Part shown: positions 43,092 through 51,474 of the stretch, piece after piece
Layout: each line of letters opens with the position of its first letter
Position numbering within the stretch: position 1 is the first letter of the stretch
Assembly (NCBI RefSeq): GCF_011022235.1
Contig: NZ_JAAIYP010000011.1
Span: forward strand, 44,723 to 108,722
Reading direction: 5' to 3'
Origin: Magnetospirillum aberrantis SpK
GTDB taxonomy: Bacteria > Pseudomonadota > Alphaproteobacteria > Rhodospirillales > Magnetospirillaceae
DNA length: 64,000 nucleotides
The notes under the pieces: generated by a model
Told to the model about the DNA's origin: nothing
Databases searched by the model: none
Seen by the model: the letters and a program-made list of their open reading frames with translations, nothing else
Made by a program: the position numbers and the translations under genes

Positions 43092-43245
43092 TCGTCGTTC
43101 CTGTCGCGAGTGAACTGCGCGGGTGCGGCAAAAAAAATGTCTTGAAGGGCTTTACGGCTACCTGCCCTAAGGGGTGTTTGACCGCAATGGCGTTTCGTTA
43201 TTAATCTCTGTGGGTTGTTCCTTTCCCCTATCGACCGAGCTGCCG

Positions 43246-43737
43246 ATGTCCGTTGACCAGCGTACTTTCCGTAAGGCCCTTGGGTGTTTCGCTTCGGGCG
43301 TCACCGTGGTGACCTCGTCGCATCCCGAAACCCAGGCGCCGGCCGGCGTCACCGTCAGCGCGTTCTCGTCGCTTTCCCTCGATCCACCGCTGGTGCTGTT
43401 CTGCCTTGCAAGCAAGACCTCAAGCATCGACACCTTTCGGGCCAACGGCCATTTCGCCATCAACGTCCTGGCCGAAACCCAACGCGACCTCTCCATCCGC
43501 TTCGCCAGCCGATCCGAGGACAAGTGGGCGGGCATGACCTGCGAGCGGGGTCTGGGGGGCGTGCCGTTGCTGGCCGGCTGTCTGGCTACGCTGGAATGCA
43601 AGCTGGTCAACACCATCGATGGCGGCGACCATGTGATCTTCGTCGGCGAGGTTAAGAACCTCACCCACCAGGAGGGCGGCCAGCCGTTGATCTATTTCCG
43701 TGGCGCCTATCTTGATTTTCCGTCGCCGGTCGGCTGA
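43246..43737 (+). CDS. Flavin reductase family protein
   Basis: A 163-residue FMN-binding flavin reductase-like domain protein (HpaC/DIM6/NTAB type). It reduces FMN or FAD with NAD(P)H for a partner mono-oxygenase. Key blocks are RKALGCFASGVTVVTS, GVTVSAFSSLSLDPPLVLFCLA, FAINVLAETQ and GDHVIFVGEV. The ATG at 43246 is preferred to an upstream in-frame start. No mono-oxygenase is adjacent, so the partner is unknown. Confidence 0.9.
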   Translation: MSVDQRTFRKALGCFASGVTVVTSSHPETQAPAGVTVSAFSSLSLDPPLVLFCLASKTSSIDTFRANGHFAINVLAETQRDLSIRFASRSEDKWAGMTCERGLGGVPLLAGCLATLECKLVNTIDGGDHVIFVGEVKNLTHQEGGQPLIYFRGAYLDFPSPVG

Positions 43738-43761
43738 TTTTCGGGAATTCATGAAACGACG

Positions 43762-43794
43762 ACGCCCCCGCCGGGTTCCGGCGGGGGCGTTTTC
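43762..43794 (+). terminator. Terminator of the flavin reductase gene
   Basis: A 13-base perfect stem (ACGCCCCCGCCGG / CCGGCGGGGGCGT) with a GTT loop is followed by TTTTCG. Confidence 0.9.
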
Positions 43795-43803
43795 GTGTGG
43801 TGG

Positions 43804-44289
43804 TCAGTTCTGGACCCGCCAGCTTCCGTCCGGCTGGCGGCAGGCGGTGCCGTAGGAACGCTGTTCCTGACCGCCGACCATGACCGTTTGCTGGTATTCG
43901 CGGCAATATTGGCCGGGCGCGGCCTCGAAGGTGCGGGTAGGGGTGACGGTGCCGGAATGACCGCTGTCGGGGTTGTTCCAGGCGATGGCCTGACCGCTGG
44001 GCGCGCTTTCGAAAGCGCGCTGTCCGGCCTGTCCGGCATAGGTCTGGTCGGCGCGGTCGAGCGAGGCGCCGACTTCCGAGCCGATGAAGGCGCCCAACAG
44101 GGTACCCAGCGCGGTGGCTGCCAATTGTCCCTTGCCCTTGCCGAACTGGGCGCCGGCGACGGCGCCGCCGACGCCGCCCAGAACGGCACCGCCGGTCTGT
44201 TTGTTCATGCCGAATCCGCCGCTACCACCCGGCTGGGCACAGGCGGTCAGCGACACGACCAGCGCGCATGCCATGGCGATCTTCTTCAT
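43804..44289 (-). CDS. Glycine-zipper surface-antigen lipoprotein (17-kDa antigen type)
   Basis: A 161-residue lipoprotein with lipobox LTAC (Cys17). The glycine-zipper segment [18 protein letters not shown] is followed by [20 protein letters not shown]. The C-terminal domain ([29 protein letters not shown]) is the one seen in Rickettsia 17-kDa antigens and many alphaproteobacterial outer-membrane lipoproteins. Probably an envelope structural protein. Confidence 0.88.
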   Translation of the reverse strand: MKKIAMACALVVSLTACAQPGGSGGFGMNKQTGGAVLGGVGGAVAGAQFGKGKGQLAATALGTLLGAFIGSEVGASLDRADQTYAGQAGQRAFESAPSGQAIAWNNPDSGHSGTVTPTRTFEAAPGQYCREYQQTVMVGGQEQRSYGTACRQPDGSWRVQN

Positions 44290-44385
44290 CTTTCCTCTCC
44301 GCGTCCGGGTGCTCTAACCGAGCCATGAGGGAATGATGGTGGCGGCCGATGGCGAGTTGAGGGCGCAATCATGGCAAAGTCGTGA

Positions 44386-44423
44386 AAATGAAAACGCCCG
44401 TCGCGGCAAGGCGACGGGCGTTT
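44386..44423 (-). terminator. Terminator of the TrcR-like gene
   Basis: A 13-base perfect stem (AAACGCCCGTCGC / GCGACGGGCGTTT) with a six-base loop is followed on the minus strand by TTTTCATTTTC. Confidence 0.88.
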
Positions 44424-44459
44424 CAGTCAACAGGCGAACAGCAGGAATCTGTTGGCTTA

Positions 44460-45026
44460 TCAGGCTTCCTCGTCGTGTTCGACGTATTGCGGAGCCACCG
44501 TGCCGGCGCGCGGACGGGCCAGGGCAACCGCCTTTTCCAGGTCCATTTCTGTGCACAAGCCCAGGGTGACCGGATTGCGCGGCTTGATGTTGGTAGCGTT
44601 CCAGTGGGTCTTTTCCCGCACCGATTGGATGGTCGGCTTGGTGGTGCCGATCAGCTTGCACAACTGGCTGTCGGTCAGTTCGGGATGGTGCTTCAAGATC
44701 CAGGCGATGGCGTCGGGGCGGTCCTGGCGCTTGGACACCGGGGTATAACGCGCGCCCTTGGGCTTTTGCCGCGGCTGGGGGTAGTCGGTGATGTTGAGTT
44801 TGAGGCGCAAATCGGCATCCGCTTCGCAGCGTTCAAGCTCACTTTGGGAAACCTGGCCGTTGGCGACGGGGTCGAGGCCCACGATGCCGGTCGCCACCTC
44901 GCCATCGGCGATGGCCTGGACCTCCAGCGGGTGCAACCCGCAGAAATCGGCGATCTGCTCGAAGGTAAGAGCGGTGTTTTCGACCAGCCAGACGGCAGTC
45001 GCCTTGGGCATGAGCGGCAGGGCCAT
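44460..45026 (-). CDS. trcR: DUF1013 protein, TrcR-like cell-cycle transcriptional regulator
   Basis: A 188-residue DUF1013 protein, a family confined to alphaproteobacteria and named TrcR for its cell-cycle-linked role in Caulobacter. Family blocks are MALPLMPKATAVWLVENTALTFEQIADFCGLHPLEVQAIADGE (only the outline matters) and a helix-turn-helix-like region LTDSQLCKLIGTTKPTIQSVRE. The ATG at 45026 has AGGAGGA in front. Single-gene unit. Confidence 0.88.
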   Translation of the reverse strand: MALPLMPKATAVWLVENTALTFEQIADFCGLHPLEVQAIADGEVATGIVGLDPVANGQVSQSELERCEADADLRLKLNITDYPQPRQKPKGARYTPVSKRQDRPDAIAWILKHHPELTDSQLCKLIGTTKPTIQSVREKTHWNATNIKPRNPVTLGLCTEMDLEKAVALARPRAGTVAPQYVEHDEEA

Positions 45027-45179
45027 AAATCCTCCTTCCTGGGCAACGAGCGAACCGTCCGAACAAGGGACGGTCCGGGTGCCGGCGGCGGCAACCTTTC
45101 TGAATGCGCCGTAGTTATATGGGAGCGCCACCGTGCGGTCAAACCCTTGGGTAAGCCACGGCGAACAAAGGGAAATTCG

Positions 45180-46169
45180 CTACACCGTCAGCACGATCTT
45201 GCCGATGTGGGTGTTGGCTTCCATCAGTCGGTGCGCCTCGGCGGCCTGGGCCAGCGGGAAGGTGGCGTGCACCACCGAGCGGATTTTTCCGGCCTCGATC
45301 TGCGGCCATACCCGTTCACGCAGGCTTTGCGCCATGCGGGCCTTGGCGTCGTCCGATTGCGGGCGCAAGGTGGAACCGGTCAGTGTCAACCGCTTCAACA
45401 TCACCGGCATGAAGTTGACTTCGGCCACGCTGCCCTTGAGGAAGGCGATGGACACCAGCCGGCCGTCGGCGGCCAAGGCCTTGACGTTGCGCGGGATGTA
45501 TTCGCCGCCGACCATATCCAAGATGACGTCCACGCCCTTCTTGGTTTCGGTCTTGACCACCTCGACGAAATCCTCGGTGGTGTAGTCGATGGCGCGGTCG
45601 GCACCCAGTTCCCGACAGGCCTGGGCCTTGGCGGTGCCGCCGGCGGTGGCGAACACCGCGGCGCCCAGTGCCTTGGCCATCTGGATGGCGGTGGTGCCGA
45701 TGCCGCCGGCCCCGCCATGGACCAAAAGCGTTTCGCCGGCTTTCAGCGCGCCGCGTTCGAACACGTTGTGCCACACGGTGAAGAAGGTTTCGGGCAGGCT
45801 GGCGGCCTGGGCCATGTCGAAGCCTTTGGGAACCGGCAGGCAATGGCGGGCGTCCACGGCCACATATTCGGCATAGCCGCCGCCGGCCACCAGCGCGCAC
45901 ACCGCCTCACCCAGGGCCGGCGCCGACACGCCGTCGCCCAAGGCGGCGATGGTGCCCGCCACCTCAAGACCGGGCAGGTCGGACGCGCCGGGCGGTGCCG
46001 GATAGGCGCCCTGGCGTTGCAACAGGTCGGGACGGTTGACGCCGGCGGCGGCGACCTTGACCACCACTTGGCCGGGACCGGGGCGCGGGCAGGGGCGGGT
46101 GGCGGTCTTCAACACCTCGGGACCGCCCGGCTGGCTGATCTCGACGCAAGTCATGGTTTCCGGCAGCAT
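45180..46169 (-). CDS. NAD(P)H-quinone oxidoreductase, zinc-less MDR family (QOR/PIG3-like)
   Basis: A 329-residue medium-chain reductase. AAAGVNRPDLLQRQGAYP and the NADPH-binding VHGGAGGIGTTAIQMAKALGA are diagnostic; the catalytic zinc ligands of alcohol dehydrogenases are absent. It probably reduces quinones or enones. ATG 46169 is used; ATG 46154 is equally possible. Confidence 0.92.
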   Translation of the reverse strand: MLPETMTCVEISQPGGPEVLKTATRPCPRPGPGQVVVKVAAAGVNRPDLLQRQGAYPAPPGASDLPGLEVAGTIAALGDGVSAPALGEAVCALVAGGGYAEYVAVDARHCLPVPKGFDMAQAASLPETFFTVWHNVFERGALKAGETLLVHGGAGGIGTTAIQMAKALGAAVFATAGGTAKAQACRELGADRAIDYTTEDFVEVVKTETKKGVDVILDMVGGEYIPRNVKALAADGRLVSIAFLKGSVAEVNFMPVMLKRLTLTGSTLRPQSDDAKARMAQSLRERVWPQIEAGKIRSVVHATFPLAQAAEAHRLMEANTHIGKIVLTV

Positions 46170-46248
46170 CGTCTCGTTCCCTCGTCACCTGTCCGCTGGG
46201 CGGCCAATCTGGTACGTTCGGGCGGCAAGCGCAAGTGTGGAGGCAATC

Positions 46249-46431
46249 GTGGATTGGGACGAACTGGAGCCTGCCAAGAAGAAACCCGCGCCCAGGAACC
46301 TGGAAACCATGGGGGTGGCCGAGCTCAACGAATACATCAAAACCCTCGAGGCCGAGATCGAGCGGGCCCGTGCCGCCATCGCCGCCAAACAATCGGCCCG
46401 TGCCGGCGCCGAGAACTTCTTCAAGAAATAG
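46249..46431 (+). CDS. DUF1192 family small protein
   Basis: A 60-residue protein starting with GTG. The sequence DWDELEPAKKKPAPRNLETM and LNEYIKTLEAEIERARAAIAAKQSARAGAENFFK is the DUF1192 pattern: a short acidic start and a coiled-coil helix ending FF. Function unknown. GGAGG lies nine bases upstream. It is seven bases before the thioesterase gene, so the two are probably cotranscribed. Confidence 0.85.
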   Translation: MDWDELEPAKKKPAPRNLETMGVAELNEYIKTLEAEIERARAAIAAKQSARAGAENFFKK

Positions 46432-46438
46432 GGAGACC

Positions 46439-46870
46439 ATGACCGATCCGACGCCCGCGCATCGCGCCGATTATCGTTTCTTTTCCACCATCCAGACCCG
46501 CTGGTCGGACAATGATATGTTTGGCCACGTCAACAACGTGGAATATTACCGTTTTTTCGAACTGGCGGTCTGCGAGTTCATGATGCGCGCCTGTGAGATC
46601 GACCTGTTGAACGCGCCGGTCTTCACTTTCGTCGCCGAGAGTCTGTGTCGCTTCCGTCGGCCGCTGTCGTGGCCGCATACGGTGACGGCCGGGCTTCGGG
46701 TCGAGCATCTGGGAACTTCTTCGGTGCGCTACGGCATCGGCCTGTTCGACGACAGTTCCGACCTGCCCGCCGCCGAAGGCCATTGGGTCCACGTTTTCGT
46801 TGATCGCGAGAACCAGCGCCCCACCGCCATTCCCGAGACGGTGCGCGCGGTTTTCGAACGCCACCGTTGA
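46439..46870 (+). CDS. Acyl-CoA thioesterase, 4HBT hotdog fold
   Basis: A 143-residue thioesterase of the 4-hydroxybenzoyl-CoA type. The active-site block RWSDNDMFGHVNNVEYYRFFE has the catalytic Asp before MFGHVNN. Substrate chain length is unknown. The start follows GGGAGACC, and the stop is just before a hairpin shared with the hsp20 gene. Confidence 0.9.
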   Translation: MTDPTPAHRADYRFFSTIQTRWSDNDMFGHVNNVEYYRFFELAVCEFMMRACEIDLLNAPVFTFVAESLCRFRRPLSWPHTVTAGLRVEHLGTSSVRYGIGLFDDSSDLPAAEGHWVHVFVDRENQRPTAIPETVRAVFERHR

Positions 46871-46873
46871 ACG

Positions 46874-46903
46874 GAAAAGGGCGCCGGAACATCCGGCGCC
46901 CTT
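46874..46903 (-). terminator. Terminator of hsp20
   Basis: A 12-base stem (AAGGGCGCCGGA / TCCGGCGCCCTT) with a three-base loop is followed on the minus strand by TTCCG. It begins four bases after the hsp20 stop and could also end the convergent thioesterase transcript. Confidence 0.8.
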
Positions 46904-46907
46904 CACC

Positions 46908-47387
46908 TCATGCCGCTTTATCGGGAGCGGTGCGGTCTTCGATCGCCTGAGGGGCGGGCGGCGGCGCCGTCTCGATGGCGATGGTGCGGGGCTTCTTCTG
47001 CTCCGGCACCTCGCGTTTCAGCGTCACATGCAACAATCCGTTGGTCAGGTTGGCGCCCTCGACGCGAATGAACTCAGCCAGTTCGAACCGGCGTTCGAAG
47101 GAACGGCCGGCGATACCGCGATGCAGGTATTTGGCGCTCTCGTCCTCGTGCCGGGCCTTGCCCGAGATGGTCAGGGTGTGGTCGTGCACGGTGATGTCCA
47201 GATCGCTCTCGGCGAACCCGGCCACCGCCATGGTGATGCGGTAATCGTCTTCGGACAGTTTCTCGATGTTGTAGGGCGGGTAGGAAAACGCCGTGTCGTC
47301 CAGACGTTGGGCGGCGTCGAGCATGCGTGACAGGTGGTCGAAACCAACCGTGGAACGCAGCAGCGGGGAAAGGTCGAAAGCTCGCAT
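46908..47387 (-). CDS. hspA: Small heat-shock protein Hsp20 (IbpA-like)
   Basis: A 159-residue alpha-crystallin-domain chaperone that holds unfolding proteins. It starts MRAFDLSPLLRSTVGFDHL as IbpA-type proteins do; YNIEKLSEDDYRITMAVAGF begins the crystallin domain, GIAGRSFERRFELAEFI is its core and RTIAIE near the C-terminus is the IxI-type anchor. The leader carries a ROSE-like RNA thermometer, so translation should rise with temperature. Confidence 0.93.
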   Translation of the reverse strand: MRAFDLSPLLRSTVGFDHLSRMLDAAQRLDDTAFSYPPYNIEKLSEDDYRITMAVAGFAESDLDITVHDHTLTISGKARHEDESAKYLHRGIAGRSFERRFELAEFIRVEGANLTNGLLHVTLKREVPEQKKPRTIAIETAPPPAPQAIEDRTAPDKAA

Positions 47388-47389
47388 TT

Positions 47390-47490
47390 CCAGTCCTCCT
47401 TGGCGAAGCAACCAGACTTGGCGACACCAGGGATTGGACGTCCTTCGGGACCGGCCGAAGACCTTTGCGGTGCCGCCGCGTGGTCCCGTC
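47390..47490 (-). promoter_or_regulatory. ROSE-like RNA thermometer in the hsp20 leader
   Basis: The RNA before the hsp20 AUG ends with UUGCUUCGCCAAGGAGGA (47394-47411). UUGCUU can pair with AAGGAG of the Shine-Dalgarno, leaving the G-G mismatch that is the hallmark of ROSE elements. The stem is closed by CCA(A)GUC (47415-47421) against GACUGG (47390-47395). Upstream hairpins, for example GGUCUUCGGCC and GGACGUCC, complete the usual multi-hairpin leader. Confidence 0.75.
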
Positions 47491-47680
47491 ATGGCGACCA
47501 CGCATGTTTGAGATAATTGCCTTCGGAGAGCCGTCAAGAGACCTCGGGCCGGGATGGGAACATGCGAAGGTAGGGCATCTTTCATACCAAGGATGCTATC
47601 GCCTCGCCACGGGGGGCGAGGGTAAACTGTTTCCATAACGACGGCGGAACGGGGCGACGCCGCAAGGGAGGACAACCCGC

Positions 47681-48079
47681 ATGGCGTCACCCACCTATTT
47701 TCGCCGGACCTACGATGAAACCCTGGATTTGATGGTCGAGGCGCGCAACTACATCGCCTATGTGGAGCACCGCGAGCGTCAGCGCGCGGATGTCATGAAC
47801 GGGCTGAGGATGTCGTGCGAGGCCATGCGGGTGACCTCGCGTCTGACCCAGGTCATGGCGTGGCTGATGATGCAGCGCGCCGTGCATGACGGCGAGATGA
47901 CCCCTGGCGAGGCCTTGGCCGAGGCCAACAGGCTTTCCGGTGCCGATGTGTGTCTGGATGACAGCTTCAGCGGCGACATCGCTTTGCCGCGTGGTCTGCG
48001 CAGCCTGTTGGAGCGGTCCTTCAGCCTGTATCAGCGGATCGCCCGCCTTGAAGACCGGATGGTCGGACGGCTGAATTAG
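47681..48079 (+). CDS. rcdA: DUF1465 protein, RcdA-like (regulator of CtrA degradation)
   Basis: A 132-residue helical protein of the DUF1465/RcdA family. In Caulobacter RcdA is the adaptor that helps ClpXP degrade CtrA. Family blocks are FRRTYDETLDLMVEARNYIAY, RMSCEAMRVTSRLTQVMAWLM and SLLERSFSLYQRIARLEDRM. It is shorter than the Caulobacter protein at the C-terminus. Start 47681 has AAGGGAGG upstream. Confidence 0.85.
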   Translation: MASPTYFRRTYDETLDLMVEARNYIAYVEHRERQRADVMNGLRMSCEAMRVTSRLTQVMAWLMMQRAVHDGEMTPGEALAEANRLSGADVCLDDSFSGDIALPRGLRSLLERSFSLYQRIARLEDRMVGRLN

Positions 48080-48083
48080 CCCC

Positions 48084-49924
48084 CTACCACGTCACCTCGA
48101 ACAGCGTTACCGAGTCCTTGAATCCCTTGAGGTACTTTTCGCCGATCGGGCGGAAGGTGGCGGCCCCCTTGCCCACGGTCAAATCCTTGACTACGGCTGT
48201 GCACAAGGTCTGGTCCGAGTTGGTGGCGGCGCAGACGCGGGCGGCCAACTGGACGGTGGCGCCGAACAGATCGTCCTCTTCCTCGATGGGTTCGCCGGCA
48301 TTGAGGCCGATGCGCAAGTGCAGCGCCTGGTTGGGCAGGCGGCTATTGTGATGGGACACTTGGCGCTGGATGCTGACCGAGGCTTCAACCGCGGCGGCGG
48401 CGGTATTGAAGGAGGCCATGATGCCGTCGCCGGTGTGTTTGATTTCCTTGCCGGAAAATTGAGCCAGGGCGCCGCGGACGATGGAATTATGGCGGCGCAC
48501 CACTTCCTGTGCGGCGGCGTCGCCGCGAGCCTGGGTCAGGTCGGTCGATCCCACCATGTCGGTGAACATGATGGTGACGATCTGCGCTTTCTTGTCGCTT
48601 TTCCGGGTCCAGTCCAAAATGGCGTCGCGGAGCGAGCGGTGCGCGCCGCTTTCGTCGCCCAGCATGAAGTCGCCCATGGCGTCGCGCCCGGCCTGGACCA
48701 TTCCCAGGTAGCGCGGCTCCAACAGGTATTCTTCGAGCTTGTCATAGAACTTCCGGGCCAACTCGCCACGGGTGCCCAGGGTTTCCAGCGCCACGCCGAC
48801 CAGTTTCGACTTGGCGGCGTCGCCAAGTTTCCTGAAGTCACACAGGGTCTCGACCGCTCCGGCCAGATACAGATGCAAGGCGAATTTGGTGAAGGCGTCC
48901 ATGTTCGGCACCAGCACCTTGGCCTGGGCCACGGCTCCGTCGAGAAAGCGCATGACGGACGGCTGAAGGCTTTCGGCGGTGACGGCTTCGTCCTTGCGGT
49001 TGCCGTCCTGCCTGTCGGGTTTGGCCGGCGTTTCCGGGGACGGGACGGGATCCGGGGTGATGGCGGGAAGGGGTTCGTCCTCGGGACCGGGACGGATTTC
49101 CGGCAAATCCGGTTCGAAATCGTCGGAAGGACGTTCCTCTTCCTGCTCCTGTTCCTCGGCTGCGACGACTTCCTTGCGCTCTTCCTCGGCCAAGGCCTGG
49201 GCAGCCAGCTTGTTCAGTGACTTCTTGACGGCGCGGTCGCGTACCGGGTCTTCCGAAACCTGTTGGGGCTGTTTGCCGCCGTTCCAGGCAAAGGCCGGCT
49301 TACGGAACTTGGGTATGGCGGTCTGGCGCGGCAGAAAGCGTAGCGACAAAGGAACCGCCACCAGCAGGAAGGTGGCGACGAACACCAGGAACAACAGCTG
49401 TCCATAGCTTTCGGGGGTGATCGTCAGGTTGAACCCCATGCGCCACAGCAGCATGATCGCCTCGGGGGTGATCTTGATGCTGACCAGCGCCGCGGCCAGG
49501 GCGAGGGCGGTGATGGCCAGCAGGCGGGCCACCAATTGCCGGGCACGGGCGGTTCCCTCGATCTCGCGCTTGCTGCGGGGGGGCGAACGGCGGCAGGGGG
49601 CGGCGCTACGGCGCGGCGCGGCGGGTTCTTGCCGCGGGCGGCGGCGCGTTGGCCGGCGGCGGCGGGACGGGCCGGACTCGGGCGGGCGGCATTGGCGCGG
49701 CCCATGTCGCGGGGGGCGCCGGTGCTGCTGTAGACCTCGGCCTCGTCGAAGCTGTTGTCTTCGGTGTAATAAGTCTCGCGCAGGACGCGGACGCGGACGT
49801 TCAGCGTGTGTTCGAGTTCCTTGGCTTCGTTAATCGCGGTGTCGCGTTCGGTCCGCGGAAAGCGGGCATGTAGCATCCACCCTCGGCCTTCGAGGACGTA
49901 CACCTCGTAATGGACGATGATCAT
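48084..49924 (-). pseudogene. Membrane-anchored adenylate/guanylate cyclase, frameshifted in a G7 run
   Basis: The N-terminal part (from ATG 49924) is in one frame: MIIVHYEVYVLEGRGWML and a Pro/Ala-rich linker. The rest is in another: two membrane spans, an acidic region (EEQEQEEERPSDDFEPD) and a class III cyclase domain with IVTIMFTDMVGST, KHTGDGIMASF and LRIGLNAGEP. The frames meet in seven C of the minus strand (49577-49583); one more C would restore SKREIEGTARARQLVARL. The catalytic half is intact and could start at TTG 49535. Confidence 0.78.
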
Positions 49925-50034
49925 GGTGGTTGGCTACCCCAATCCTCACCGGTCGATAACGGCCTGTCACCGGCCGGAATCAATGGCCTTCCCAGCGGAT
50001 TGCTGTACCCGCTTAAGCAAACGAAGTCCACGAA

Positions 50035-50065
50035 AAAGCAGAAAAGGCCGCGTTGCGGCGGCCTT
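50035..50065 (-). terminator. Second, distal terminator after rpmE
   Basis: Stem AAGGCCGC / GCGGCCTT with a six-base loop is followed on the minus strand by TTTTCTGCTTTTTC. It is in tandem with the terminator at 50081-50108. Confidence 0.75.
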
Positions 50066-50080
50066 GTCCTGAGCAGAACG

Positions 50081-50108
50081 GAAAAGCGGCGGCCGTTCGG
50101 CCGCCGCT
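50081..50108 (-). terminator. Terminator of rpmE
   Basis: Stem AGCGGCGGCC / GGCCGCCGCT with a four-base loop and TTTTCC after it on the minus strand; eight bases after the rpmE stop. Confidence 0.85.
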
Positions 50109-50115
50109 CGTCACT

Positions 50116-50340
50116 TTACGACTTGATGCCGAAGCTGGCGAAGCGCTTGTTGAACTTCGCGATCTGGCCGCCGGTATCCACCATGCGGTGAACGCCGGTC
50201 CAAGCCGGATGGGACTTCGGGTCGATGTCAAGACGCATGCTGTCGCCGGCCTTACCCCAGGTCGACTTGGTCTTGAATTCGGTGCCGTCCGTCATGACCA
50301 CGTTGATCTCGTGGTAATCCGGATGAATGTCGTTCTTCAT
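50116..50340 (-). CDS. rpmE: 50S ribosomal protein L31
   Basis: A 74-residue L31, starting [19 protein letters not shown] and ending [18 protein letters not shown]. The zinc-binding Cys motif of the C+ type is absent, so it is the zinc-independent form common in alphaproteobacteria. It is a single-gene unit with two tandem terminators. Confidence 0.95.
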   Translation of the reverse strand: MKNDIHPDYHEINVVMTDGTEFKTKSTWGKAGDSMRLDIDPKSHPAWTGVHRMVDTGGQIAKFNKRFASFGIKS

Positions 50341-50383
50341 GGCGTACTGCTCCGCAAATCGAAGGCGCCTCTATACAGAAAAC

Positions 50384-50418
50384 GGCCAGGGCATGCAAGC
50401 CCGCCATGGCCTTTTTTT
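50384..50418 (+). terminator. Hairpin with T7 upstream of rpmE
   Basis: GGCCAGGGC and GCCCGCCATGGCC form a bulged stem followed by seven T on the plus strand. No plus-strand gene is near, so it may end antisense transcription or act in either direction. Confidence 0.4.
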
Positions 50419-50439
50419 CGACTTTTTCGTGCCAGACGT

Positions 50440-50466
50440 AAAAAAGGGCGCGTCGGCACGCGCCCT
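50440..50466 (-). terminator. Terminator of the receiver-domain gene
   Basis: Stem AGGGCGCGT / ACGCGCCCT with a four-base loop is followed on the minus strand by six T. Confidence 0.88.
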
Positions 50467-50495
50467 CTAGATGTTGTTGCCGTGGCCCGATGTCG

Positions 50496-50852
50496 TCAGA
50501 ACTGGTGGCAATCCATGCTCAGGCTGACGCGAACCGCAGCCAACAGGGCGTCGCGTCGAAACGGTTTGGGCAGGAAGTGCACGGCCCCCATGGCGCGGAC
50601 CCGTTCGGCCACGTCGTGCTCGCGTCCCGCCACGCCGCCCGGCACCGCCAGGACACGGGCACCGGCGAACAGCAGGCGGGCCGGCCCTTCCATGTCTCCG
50701 GTAACCACAAGGTCAACCGCGCGGTTGGAGTGGATGTTGGCGCCTTCGGTCATGTCGGCGGCGGTGGAAACGTCGTAGCCGGCTTCCTCGAGAATCGAGC
50801 GCAAGCCATGACGCGCGCGCACTTCGCTTTCGACGACCAAAATACGGGTCAT
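50496..50852 (-). CDS. Stand-alone receiver-domain protein with degenerate phosphorylation site
   Basis: A 118-residue single CheY-like domain. The conserved Lys is present (FLPKPF), but the acidic pair of strand 1 reads VVESEV, and the phospho-acceptor strand reads DLVVTGDMEG, with a Gly where the Asp is expected and an Asp one position later. It may therefore work without phosphorylation or be drifting. No kinase or output domain is adjacent. Confidence 0.82.
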   Translation of the reverse strand: MTRILVVESEVRARHGLRSILEEAGYDVSTAADMTEGANIHSNRAVDLVVTGDMEGPARLLFAGARVLAVPGGVAGREHDVAERVRAMGAVHFLPKPFRRDALLAAVRVSLSMDCHQF

Positions 50853-51051
50853 GTTGGGGGGCCTCCCTGTGCGGGCGTGCCGTTATGGTTCGGCCGCCTT
50901 CTTCATATTAGGAGCGTCTATTATCCGCACTTGGAAGTCCTCAGGCAATTCATACTTTCGGCGGCTAGGCAAGAGCCGAGGCAACGGGCGTCTTGGCCTA
51001 GCCGGATGGCTCGGTTACCATTCGCCCCACATTTCAGGGAGCCCCCTTTCC

Positions 51052-51378
51052 ATGACTCTGGACGAAAGCCGTTTTTCCGCCCTGGCCGACGAGGTTCTGG
51101 AACATCTGTGCGATACCGTGGACGACGTTCTGGGCGACGCGGTTGACGCCGACCTTCAGGCCGGCATCCTGACCCTGGCTCTTCCGGGGGGCGGGCAATA
51201 CATCATCAACAAGCACACGCCCAACCGCGAAATCTGGATGTCGTCCCCGGTCAGCGGTGCCATCCATTTCGGGCATGACGCCGGCAAATGGGTTTCCACC
51301 CGCGATTCGTCCCAAGTTCTGCAAGAGGTGCTGGCGGCGGAGTTGACGGCCAAGTTCGGAACGAACATCTCGTTCTAA
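51052..51378 (+). CDS. cyaY: Iron donor protein CyaY (frataxin)
   Basis: A 108-residue frataxin-family protein that binds iron and modulates the cysteine desulfurase of the ISC system. It has an acidic first helix (DEVLEHLCDTVDDVLGDAVDADL), then GILTLALPGGGQYIINKHTPNREIWMSSPVSG and FGHDAGKWVSTRDSSQVLQEVLAAEL. The ATG at 51052 is preferred to the long upstream open frame. It is away from the isc operon, about 5 kb upstream of iscR. Confidence 0.93.
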   Translation: MTLDESRFSALADEVLEHLCDTVDDVLGDAVDADLQAGILTLALPGGGQYIINKHTPNREIWMSSPVSGAIHFGHDAGKWVSTRDSSQVLQEVLAAELTAKFGTNISF

Positions 51379-51435
51379 CGGAGTGCGTCCCCGTCCACCT
51401 GCCTTAGCGGGGGACGGGACTTCGTCAGAAAGCTC

Positions 51436-51468
51436 CGAACCGGGCGCGGCAAGGCTGCGCCCGGTTCC
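51436..51468. terminator. Hairpin between cyaY and tyrS
   Basis: An 11-base stem (GAACCGGGCGC / GCGCCCGGTTC) with a nine-base loop lies between the convergent cyaY and tyrS ends. U-runs are weak on both sides, so it is a probable but not strong shared terminator. Confidence 0.6.
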
Positions 51469-51474
51469 AAGGGG

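Noticed and set aside
43097..43245. Possible riboswitch in the leader of the flavin reductase
   Set aside because: No FMN (RFN) element consensus could be matched; only short inverted repeats and an A8 run are present.
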